DNA of 64,000 nucleotides from Gymnorhina tibicen (taxonomy: Eukaryota; Chordata; Aves; Passeriformes; Artamidae), in assembly GCA_013399875.1 (NCBI GenBank), contig VXAZ01000591.1:62001-126000 (forward strand), in the 5' to 3' direction. The position numbers and the translations under genes are program-made. Position 1 is the stretch's first letter. Each line of letters begins with the position of its first letter. A model generated the notes under the pieces. The model was given only the letters and a program-made list of their open reading frames with translations. It had not been told where the DNA came from and did not search any database. Shown piece after piece: positions 11,646 through 21,889 of the stretch.

Positions 11646-12849
11646 GAAGTTTGTACAGGTGACACAAGGTTGAACCCAGTCCTGCCCTCGCTGCTCTTCA
11701 GGGAGAATTGTGGATTCTTGGATTTAATGTTTCCACTCCCCAGCTCTCAATCCAGAGGAAGGTTTGCACTCCATCCTGCATTTTCTCCTTCATTATCCTG
11801 CAATTTTTACAACAGGAGTGCATGGTCATGAGCAAAGTGGGAAGAGATGCTTGCGACAACGGGGTGAAAAATCAGGTGCATAAACACACTGGACATTCTG
11901 CTCATTCAAAACTTTGAAACAGAGTTGTTCTCACACTCTTAATTAGTTTTGCCCATAAATTAGTGTGTCTTTGAGAACAATTGTCTTTCCTATGTCAAAA
12001 TAGCCTTATAAGGCTAAAGAAATGTGTTTTTCCTTCCTTGTAGCCCAGTTACACAATTATTTCCAAATACTGGGGAAGCTAAGACTGAAATCTTTAGGCC
12101 TACCTTGCTTTATGTGAGTTGAGAACTAAGAGCAATTGCAGGGGGAGCCTTGCAGGGTTTGAGTGCAAGATGTGGTAATTTTTGCCCGTTCTTAAAAATT
12201 TAACCGGCAAAAAACGCGCACGAAAATCCCACCTTCAGTGGTATCGTAACGATTCCTTCCTTAGTGGCTCCAGGGAACCTTTCATCCCCGAAATCCCTGC
12301 CGTACAGCGCAGGGTCGGAGTTGTTTGGGGTTGGAAGGAGCTGCCTGTGGCTCTGGTGGATCCCTGCTGCTCCAGGGCACTCTTCAAGCCTCCCTCCCTC
12401 GCCTCCCCGCTCGGGCCGCGTCAGGAGCAGCAGACAGACACCAGATTATCTCCCCAGCCCTGGGGATCGTGCCCTGGAGGGTGGTGATTACCCTGCTCAG
12501 GAGTCTAAACACGCAGCTGGGAGCACTTAGCGTCATCTAATCCGTTTTTGGGAAAAATGCTGCCCCGGTTCTGTCCTGATGTGAAGAAACCTGTTGTGGC
12601 AAATTGCACCAATTCAGAGCTCAGCTTAATGCACTGAAATGGAGCTGCAAAGCTGTGGAGAGAGGCACAGGCAGGAGCCTCGTGTGCCCCCACAGCGCCT
12701 CAAACCTTCTTTCCAGGGGCTGCTTTGGCTTAAATGTCATTTAAGGCTGGACTTGAGGGGTGTTGGTGCTTTGGGTATGAAGGGTTTTGGCATGTTCGGT
12801 GTGGGCTTGGAGCGTTGCTGTTCCTTCTTCCAGCCAGCAGCTCAGGAAA

Positions 12850-13200
12850 TCCATTCCATGGAACCTCCTGAGCTGGGAGGGACCCACAGGATCATGGATC
12901 CAACCCCTGGCCCTGCACAGTCACCCCAACAACCCCACCCTGGGCATCCCTGAGTGTTGTCCCAGTGCTCCTGGAGCTCTGGCAGCCTCGGGGCCGTGCC
13001 CATTCTCTGGGGAGCCTGGGCAGTGCCCAGCACCCTCTGGGGGAAGAGCCTTTCCTGGTACCCACCCTAAACCTCCCCTGGCACAGCTCCAGCCCTTCCC
13101 TGGGTTACACAGAGCAGAGATCGGAGCTGCCCCTCGGGAGGAAGCTCCAGACTGGGATGAGTCTCCCTCAGCCTTTTCTCCAGGCTGGACACACCAAGTG
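12850..13200 (-). mobile_element. CR1 LINE 3' fragment, second subfamily
   Basis: Antisense copy of the subfamily seen at 5440-5750. It reads GAGCTGGGAGGGACCCACAG, then GGATCCAACCCCTGGCCCTGC, GCTCCTGGAGCTCTGGCAGC and CAGGCTGGACAC. Confidence 0.82.
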
Positions 13201-13384
13201 ACCCTGTCTGTGGGGTTTTTGTGGCCATATTTTCCTTGGCTTTCAATTTCAGAGCATCAGGTGCGTGTTCAGATCCCAGCACTGTTTCCTGGCTGGGATC
13301 ATCGTTTTTCCTTGGAAGTTCTCTGTCTCCATCTGTTGTGCCTGGCTGGGGTAATGAAACACCTTCCCTAGGCTCATCCTTGTT

Positions 13385-13422
13385 CCTGTAATTCCCATCC
13401 TTGTTCCTGTAATTCCCAGCTC
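13385..13422. repeat. Two-copy 19-bp tandem repeat
   Basis: CATCCTTGTTCCTGTAATTC occurs twice head to tail with a 19-base step. Confidence 0.8.
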
Positions 13423-14664
13423 TTTGTGGCTTGGACTTTGTAGGATAATCCCCTCCCTGGCTGTTTCAGGACAGAGCATTATCAGCTGCTGGATCCCAGC
13501 CATCCAGGGAAGCGTGGCTGCTCCAAAATCTGGATTTGCTCCCAGGGCAGTTCCTGTGCCCATCCTTTAAAACTAAGCCTACACATCAAAAATGAAAAAA
13601 TTAAGATTACACTGGTTCCTCCTGGTTTGGGAAGGCACAGGGCATCTCATCTGCCTCACACGGACGTAGAGTCAAATCAGAGGGTGTTTATAGAAACATA
13701 TCAAAGTTAATCTCAGGTTTATTAATAAAACCCAGCGGTGGGGATTCTGCAGAAGCCAAGGAAGCAGAGTGTCCAGGCAAAGCCAGGAGATCCTGGCACT
13801 GCAGCTGCTCCTCTGGGATATCAGCTTTTAAGGGCTGGGGGGGTCTCCCCACGCAGAGCTGATTCCAGCCTGGGGCTGCTTTCTGTTCCTCTGAATTATT
13901 TTATTTTTCTGAGATGATTGCAACACTGCCTGATATCAATCTGGTCTGGTAGCATTCAACATCCACAGCACAGAAGGGAAAAATTCTTTCAGTTTCAGGA
14001 AAGACTTTTCCCGTGGCTTTCTATGTTTCGTTTTCTTGTTTCTTTATTTCAGCTTATATATATATATATAAATGAACTTTATAACATTTCAGAATTGACT
14101 GTTTGGCCTAATTTCTTCAAAATACTCCTATTCAGAAACTGAAATTCCCCATCTTTCCTTCCCTTCCCTGCAATAATTCTCACACTCGGAGGAGATCACA
14201 GCTACAAAATTTACACTGACACAAGTGATCTCGGGTGCAGAAAGCCTTAAAAGAGGTGTTTGTAATATTCACGAGGTATCAAAGAGCTGCAGATTTACAG
14301 CTGATCTGCACAGACTTGAAAACCTCTTTTCTCCGAAGCAATAAATGAAGTTAATAATTACAGCACAATTAGGCCAGGAGGGTGATGTGTGGAGCGAGGT
14401 AGGGTTTCTCCTTCAGTGGTGACAGGAAATGAGAGATTTGGGGTGCAGGGCTGTGAGTGGCCTTTAAACTGCACTCTCTACTGCAGGTGGATAAAATACT
14501 CGGAGTGGCAGGGTTTTGGTTGGGCCAGCCTGCTGATTTAGCTAAAATCCGCATGTTTTTGTTGCTCCAGGAGGCAGGGATGAAGGGCTGTCACTGCCTC
14601 CCTCGAGCGCCCCAGGCTCTGTGAGCTCTCTGCTAAATCCAACTGGAATTCGGGGCGTTCACCA

Positions 14665-15100
14665 CCCGTGAGTGGCCTGGGCTGGAAGGGACCTTAAGGA
14701 TGATCCCATCCCAGCCCTGCCATGGGCAGGGACACCTCCCACTGTCCCAGGCTGCTCCAAGCCCCGTCCAGCCTGGCCTTGGGCACTGCCAGGGATCCAG
14801 GGGCAGCCACAGCTTCTCTGGGAATTCCATCCCAGCCCCTCTCCACCCTCCCAGCCAGGAATTCCTTCCCAAAATCCCATCTCTCCCTGCCCTCTGGCAG
14901 TGGGAAGCCATTCTCCCTGTGTCCTGTCCCCTCCATCCCTTGTAAATCCTCTCTCTCCATCTTTCCTGGAGCTCCTTCAGGCCCTGCAAGGCCACAGCGA
15001 GGTCACCCCAAAGCTTCTCCTCTCCAGGCTGAACAATCCCAGCTCTCCCAGCCTTTCCCTGCAGGAGAGGTGCAGGATGGTCCTCGGGGGTCCCTTTCAC
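14665..15100 (-). mobile_element. CR1 LINE 3' fragment, longer copy
   Basis: About 430 bases of the antisense CR1 tail, from the terminus (GGCTGGAAGGGACCTTAAGG) through CCATGGGCAGGGACACC, GGCAGTGGGAAGCCATTC and AGGCTGAACAATCCCAGC. It extends further toward ORF2 than most copies here. Confidence 0.92.
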
Positions 15101-15570
15101 CTCAGGATATTGTAACCAAGCAGATTAAATTTTCAAAATCGCGACGCAGCAGTTTACATTATTTATGGGTTTGTCTTGTAGAGAACCGAAGCACAACTCT
15201 TTTATTGTTTTTATCCCTTTGTATCCCACAGCACCGTGCCCCTCCTCTCCAGCTGCAGTCACTCCTGGCTGTGGCATTGTTTGTTTTGTACCAACCCTTC
15301 AAATGCCAGATTTACCCCTCCCAGCCACCTGCCAGCACCGGGAACCTCCGCTGGCTCAGGGCAATTCCTGAGCCACTGTGAACTCCCGAGGGAATGCTGG
15401 AGTAGCCTTGACTCCCTCTCCTGACTCAGAAACGCCCTGCTGGTTTGACAAATGATGGTTGGCTGGTGGCAGGGTATTGTTTGCTGTGGTTTGAAGCCAG
15501 GTTTCACAGGTAGAAGAAAAATAGATCACTTAAAATTACCAGGAGAGGTAATTTTTCCCCTGTTTTTCCG

Positions 15571-15776
15571 TTAATATTTAACAAACAGCACTTGGATTAG
15601 GCAGGCAGATGAGGGGCTTGTGCTCCACCAGCGTGGAGCCCGCTGCAGGTTGTTCTGCAGAAGAAATCTGAAAAATAATAAACTCTGCAGCTGTGCAGTA
15701 AAGCCCCGATGTATTTCCATTTGAAACGAGCATTTAAATCGAGGATTTTGTTCAGAGCACCTGGAGGATTTGATTA
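15571..15776 (+). repeat. Dispersed duplicate block, copy 1
   Basis: About 200 bases, marked by ATTAGGCAGGCAG, TTGTGCTCCACCAG, CTGCAGGTTGTTC and AGAGCACCTGGAGGATTTG, recur in direct orientation at about 18541-18740 with moderate divergence. It may be an old duplication or an unnamed interspersed repeat. Confidence 0.8.
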
Positions 15777-16917
15777 CTCCCTCAGGAGAGGAGGAAAAGG
15801 CCTTTGCCCACGTATTTCAATGCCACGGGATTTCTTTTTCCCTGGCAGAACTTAGTGAGCCCACCAAGGGCAGGCTCTGAAAAAGGATCGTTATCAGATG
15901 TGGAATTTCGATACAGAGAAGTTTCTTTCCTCTTCTTAGGTTTACCAAAAGGCACACAGGGTAACAGAAGTCACACCCAGTGCTTGAAATGCATTTCTGC
16001 TGCGTTGTGTAACACATGAAACGAGCAGAATTTGTCCTTTCTGCATCAGAATCTGGTGCCGTGCATCGACTGGAGCCAGCTGGGACAGCCGATCTGGGCT
16101 GATCAAAGGCGTTTTCCACGTCATTTCCAGACCTTGTCACATCTTCCTCAGCAATGAAACCTGAGGGCTGAGGCTTTCCAAAGAGGGTTTTTACTCAGGG
16201 AATGGCCAGGCACGGTGGGAGAAGGCGAGTGGTTGCCTTTGCATCACTTATTAAACTGCCCTTTCCCTTTTATTTTAAGTTTTAAACAAAGCATTTTTTT
16301 AAAAAAGTGCATTCTGGAATGTCCGACATCCCATAATAATTGATCCCCTGAGCCTCTTGCTTTGTATTTAGGCCGCTCTTGGGCTTTCAAACCTCAAACC
16401 CTCAGCCTTTCCTGGAAAAATGAGGCCTTTCGAGCCTCTAGGAGTCACAGCTGTGGGATGGGACGCTGCCTCCCGAAAAGCTGGGTGACAAAACTGCCCC
16501 GGGAGTGGAAGGAGCCGTGTTCTCCCTCCTTTTTCACAGAGCCCAGGGCAAACAGCAGCTCCTCTGATGCCTCAATTCAATAAAAATGGAATTAAGCTCC
16601 CCCAAGAGCTCCAGCGGGGCTCGGGTTTGAAGCACAGGGCAGCAGCTGAAGTCAGAGCCCTGTGAAATCCATGCAGGAATATAACGGGAAGCGGGCACGG
16701 GGAACCAAAAATCAAATCAAAAAAGGACCAGGGCCACTTGGAGCTGGTTTTAAGGCTCGTTCTGCCTTGGAAAAAAACCTGTCCTGTGGTGTCCAAACAC
16801 CGGCCAAGGTCGTTGGACACATGGATTTATTTAGGAATGCCCCTCGCGTGCCGCTGTCCTGCACAGGCAGGGACAGTCCTGGGGGTTTGAAGGCTGAGTG
16901 GATGCCCTGTGGCCAAT

Positions 16918-16982
16918 CCAGAGGTGCCCAGCGGATGATTTTTGGCCAATCCAGAGGTGCCCAGAGGATGATTTTTGGCAGC
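16918..16982. repeat. Two-copy tandem repeat, about 33 bp
   Basis: GGCCAATCCAGAGGTGCCCA followed by a GATGATTTTT segment occurs twice in tandem. Confidence 0.8.
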
Positions 16983-18540
16983 ACAGAGGGAGGAGGAAGC
17001 GTTTCCTCTCTGCTCTTCGCTGGGGGCAGCCCTGCTTTATTTGTGGGACAGCTCCGAGAGGAGCAGCCAGGAACGAGGGGGGCACAGCTGGGTTCGGGGC
17101 TGACCTCAGGGCCTGGAGGTCTTGGGAAGGATGAACTGTGGGGCTCTCCCATCAGGGAGAGGGCTGGAAAATCACGGGACTGGGCAGCTGGGCCCGGAAT
17201 TCTCTCGGACACCAGGAGGACACGGTGGTTCCTCGGCTGGTGGCAAGAGAAGGATACAAAGACTTGCTCAAAATAAAAATCCAGGATATTTCGGGCTCTG
17301 TCTGGATAATCACTCGGCCTTGTTGGACACGATACTGCGAAACTGCTTTTTTCCCTGATTTTGTGAATGGCGTTAATATTCCACCTGGGTATTTCGATCG
17401 TGGAATTCGGTGGATGCTTGAAGACTTTTCAAAATAAATGATGTTATTTCTGGAGTTTGGGGATTTTAAAACCATATCTCCATTTCTTTCATATTGCCAG
17501 AAAAACGTGGCGTTGCCTCGGTGAGGATGAGGAAGTCCAGTTTGTAGCTCTCTTCCCACAGAAAGTTTCCTTCATTCTGTGGGGGTATAAACCAGTTTTT
17601 TTCCCCCTCAGTTAACACCCAGCTACGTGCAAAGTATAGATTTATTAAAAATGTGTTTCTGTGCGTGGCTTTGTGAGCGGTTTGGCCACCACAGCGAAGC
17701 AATTACACGGTCAGTTCTTTTTAAAAGAATGTTCAATTGCAAAGAGAATTTTTATGTTGCTTGTGTATTTTTACTTGTGTACTTAGCTGCCGAAATAAAG
17801 GGAACTGAGATCTTCTCCTGAGCTGTCAGGATCGTCTTAACTGGTTAAATCCATGTTTACAACCTGGCCTGTGGTTAACCACCGCTAGATAAGATCAGGG
17901 ACTGTCTCCCTGCGAGTGGAACAGGTGAGGGGTTGTTGATATAATTCACATTTAAATCGCTTCGTGCTTTATTTTGGTTTTTTTTCCCCTCTCTTTGGCT
18001 TCGAGAGGGACGGGCTGTGTGTGAGGAATGTTCTCAGCTCCTGCAGTGTTTCTGGAGGTATCCCACTGTGGCCGGGGAGGTCACGATTTGCCTTCCCTGA
18101 CACGGCGCTGCCCTGCTTGCCCGCGGTGCTCCCGTGAAAAAAGAGGCTCCGGTGGTTCGGGATAATGTGCTAAACCACATGTCTGGGCACATGCGAGGGG
18201 TGAAACCTGAAACTTGGCAGTTCAGACACTTTTAAAAAGTCAGCACAGCCAAAAGCAGCCCCAGCGCAGCTCCTGAGCTGTTCCTCAGTTATACAGGAAA
18301 GCAAAGTGGATTTATTTCAAGCACCGCTGTGACCCCCGGCTGTTTCTGCAGGGCTCCTGCAGTTTTCTCTGCAGCTGGTCAGGGAAAAGGGATATTGGAG
18401 CTGGAGATTTGGGCTTTGCCACCAGGGCCATGCTTTAGTGCTGCTCGTTTTCCACCAGAGGAATCACGGCGTGTAAATGTATGTCTGTGTCTATAGACCG
18501 AAAAATTGTTTAAAATTTATATAGAGATTGAGTATAAAAT

Positions 18541-18740
18541 CTGTTAAACATTAATTAACAGCACTCAGATTAGGCAGGCAGGTGAGGAGTTTGTGCTCCA
18601 CCAGAGTGGAGCCTGCTGCAGGTTGTTCAGCAGAAAGAAATCTGGAAAATAATAAACTTTTGGAGTAAAGTCCTGGTGTATTTCCATATGAAACGAGTGT
18701 TTAAATCAAGGATTTTGCTCAGAGCACCTGGAGGATTTGC
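18541..18740 (+). repeat. Dispersed duplicate block, copy 2
   Basis: Partner of the block at 15571-15776. It shares ATTAGGCAGGCAGGTGAGG, GTGCTCCACCAGAGTGGAGC and AGAGCACCTGGAGGATTTGC in the same order. Substitutions and small indels show that the copies are not recent. Confidence 0.8.
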
Positions 18741-19189
18741 TTTTCCCCCCACACAGTGTCAGGAACAGGAATTGTGTGGATCGTGGCAAGTGTCTTTAAT
18801 TTGTTTTCATCTCTCCACTTTGCTTGTAGCTTTTTTTGATCTTTTCTTTTTTTGTACTTTGCCAGATAATTTGATTCGGGCTGTGTGTGAGATTTACATT
18901 TCTTTGGGCAGCCCCAGCACCTGATTTCTAGCAGAGGACAAACAGCTGGAGTGGGAGCTGTTCTGTAATCCCTGGCTGGAGAATGCTCCCTCCTGTGGGA
19001 TGGGGGTAACAGTGGGATTGTCTTTATTCTTCAAGGTGACCATGGGATGCTGCCCCACTGGAAACTCGAGGTTTAGACCTGCAGAAAATCACCTTGTTTG
19101 GAGCTGCTGAAGGAGGAGGTTCAGCTCTCCTGGCTGAGGCAAAATTCATTTATTTCTGTTTTAATAGGGGATGAAGCAATCCAAAAAGC

Positions 19190-19615
19190 ACAGATCTTGT
19201 GAGGAGCTGATGGGGGAGCTGGGAAAGGGGCTCAGCCTGGAGAAAAGGAAGATCCAGGGGGATCTTTTCCCTCTCTGGAATTCCCTGGCAGGAAGGGGCA
19301 GCTGGGGGGGGGATTTGGGATCTGCTCGCAGGGAACAGGGACAGGAGGAGAGGGAACAGCCTCGGGCTGGGCCAGGGGAGGCTCAGGGTAGACACCAGGG
19401 GGAATTTCTGCATGGAAAGGGTGCTCAGGCCTTGGAGCTGCCCAGGGAGGTTTGGAGTGCNCTGTCAGGTGGAGTCCCCATCCCTGGAGGGATTTCAAAG
19501 CCCTGTGGATGTGGCACTTGGGGACAGGGGCAGTGCTGGCCTTGGCACTGCTGGGGGAACGGCTGGACTCGACGGGCCGAGAGGGATTTTCCACCCTTAA
19601 CAATTCTACTCTTTA
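19190..19615 (+). mobile_element. CR1 LINE 3' fragment, third subfamily
   Basis: Sense copy with GAGAAAAGGAAGATCCAGGG, GGTGGAGTCCCCATCCCTGG, GTGGATGTGGCACTTGGGGA and CGGCTGGACTCGACGGGCC, ending near CAATTCTACTC. This belongs to the CR1 group whose tail has the GTGGCACTT block. A single N at 19461 interrupts it. Confidence 0.85.
19461..19461. other. Single-base assembly gap (N)
   Basis: One undetermined base inside a CR1 copy. Unlike most other single Ns here, the flanks do not obviously repeat each other. Confidence 0.95.
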
Positions 19616-21020
19616 CTCCACATCCCTAAAAACAGCCTGGATTTCTGTGGAATGGAATGGAGCACCATTCCCTCGGCGGCTTCCCTCCTGCCCCTTATTC
19701 CCATCGGATTTTATCCCTCTCCGTGATGGGTTCGGTGCCCAAGTGCACGCGCTGGACCCCATCCTTGCCTCTCCTGATGGGAGCATTCCCGATGGGAGAT
19801 GCCTGGCAAATCCCCAGCTCCTGCTGTTCCCACAGACAACCTGGAAATGGGTGGGGCTGACGAGAGGAGAAGCAGCAGGAGGTTGCCTGCTGGAATGGCA
19901 GCTCATCAAAGGGCCAGGGAAATCTATAAAATGAGCAGTAAAGTTCCTGTGAAAGCTTCATTTCACTACTGCAGGGAGATGCTTGTGATGTAGGTGCCCG
20001 TAAAACGCGGGTTTGCGTGGGGAATTTGGGATTTGCTCTTCGGAAAAGGAGATGAGGGGAAATCCCTTCAGGTTTCTTCCAACACCTGTGCTCCTAGAAA
20101 CGGGTTCTTTTTTTTTCTGGGAGAATGTTAAACTCTTGTTTGGGTTTCTTCACCTGATTTTTTTTTTTCCTTTCTGTATCAAGGATGCAGTAGTTAATCA
20201 ACTTCTGAGTCTGACTGGAGGAGGGTTAATTGTTAATCGGTGTCACCAGTGCTCAGAAGTGCCTGAACTCATTTGGGGAAATGCATTTTCCCTGCCCGTC
20301 TCCAGCAATCTGCTCTGACAGACATTGATTACCCAGCCCTGTGCCTGAATCCCTGAAAACTCAGGTACGGTTTGAGAGCAGCCCTTAAAACAGCAGTGAG
20401 ATCCAGGAAATGCCACGTGGAACCCTAAAATCAGTGTTTTGGATTCTTGACTAATGGCAGGGAATTCACAGCAGCTGTCAAGGGCCCCCATTCCACCTGT
20501 GGGAAGCTGCCCGCGGCCACGGAGAGGGAGGAGAGGGAAACGCAGCTTTTAAAACCACCACTCCTGGAAATAGGGAGCTTTATTCTGGTTTACCAGAGGC
20601 GTTGGTGCTCACTGAGAATGCAGATGTTTTATGTGCCAAAGTCAGTGGATAAAAGAGTTGATAAAGGGAAACAAAGCCTGGAATGCAGCTTGCGTTCCTC
20701 CCAGGTGATGCTGGGCTCTGTGTGCGAGCGTGGAGGCTTTTTTGGGGGTGTGTGGAGCCTTTCTGTGTGTGTGTGTGAGTCTCTCTGTGCGTCTGTGGTG
20801 CTTTTCTGTGTGTCTGGGAGTGTTTCTGTGGGTGTCATTGTGTGTGTGAGTGTGGGGAGTCCTTCTGGGGACTTTCTGTGTGTGTGTGTGTGTGTCTGGG
20901 AGTGTTTCTGTGGGTGTCATTGTGTGTGTGTGTGAGTCTGTGTGAGTGTGGGGAGTCCTTTTGGGGACTTTGTGTGTGTGTGTGTGTCTGGGAGTGTTTC
21001 TGTGGGTGTCCTTGTGTGTG

Positions 21021-21021
21021 N
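21021..21021. other. Single-base assembly gap (N) inside GT array
   Basis: The sequence after the N (GTGTGGAGCCTTTCTGTGTG onward) repeats the sequence starting near 20749, as expected for two contig ends that overlap but were not merged. Confidence 0.9.
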
Positions 21022-21888
21022 GTGTGGAGCCTTTCTGTGTGTGTGTGTGAGTCTCTCTGTGCGTCTGTGGTGCTTTTCTGTGTGTCTGGGAGTGTTTCTG
21101 TGGGTGTCCTTGTGTGTGTGAGTCTGTGTGAGTGTGGGGAGTCCTTTTGGGGGCTGTGTGTGTGTGTGTCTGGGAGTGTTTCTGTGGGTGTCACTGTGTG
21201 TGGGGAGCCTTTGGGGGCGTGCAGGGCCTTTCTGTGTGTGTGTGATTTCTTTGTGCGTGTGAGTGTGGAGTTTTTCTGGGGTCTGCGTTTCTCTGTGTGT
21301 GATTTCTTTCTGTGTGTGTGTCTTTCTGGGAGCCTTTCTCTGTGTGTGAGTGTGAAGTCTTTGGGGGTGCGTGGAGCCTTTCTCTGTGTGTGTTTCTTCC
21401 TGGGAGTCTTTCTCTGCATGTCCTTGTGTGTGTGTGGAGTCTTTTTGGGGGTGTGTGAAGTCTGTGTGTGTGTGTGAATCTGTCTTTCTCTGTGTGTGTG
21501 TGTCTTTGTGGGCCTTTCTGTGTGATGGGGTCTTTTTGTGCGTGTGTCTGCCTCTGTGTGTGAGCGTGGGGGTGTGTGTGTGTAGTCTTTCTGTGAGTGT
21601 CTTTGTGTGTCTGTGAGTCTTTCTGTGTGTGAGTGTGGAGTTTTTCTCGGGGGGTCTGCGTTTCTCTGTGTGTGTGTTTCTGGGAGTCTTTGTGTGTCCT
21701 TGTGTGTGTGTGTGGAATCTTTTTGGGGGTGTGTGAAGTCTATGTGCGTGTGTTTGTGTGTGAATCTGTCTGAGTCTTTCTCTGTGAGTCTTTGTGGGCC
21801 TTTCTGTGTGATGGGGTCTTTTTGTGTGTGTGTCTTCCTCTGTGTAAGAAGGTGGGTTTCTGAATGTGGGTGTCGTGTTCTGAGTCTG

Positions 21889-21889
21889 N
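21889..21889. other. Single-base assembly gap (N) inside GT array
   Basis: The sequence following the N (TGTTTCTGGGAGTCTTTGTG onward) repeats the sequence starting near 21684 for more than 100 bases, including the rare CTATGTGCGTGTGTTTG segment. Confidence 0.9.

Noticed and set aside
12787..13371. 194-codon open frame
   Set aside because: Most of it overlaps an antisense CR1 3' fragment.
16662..17276. 204-codon open frame with duplicated QSRGAQRMIFG-like segment
   Set aside because: The internal repeat is a two-copy DNA tandem repeat, and the opposite strand is open as well. No splice signals or family resemblance.
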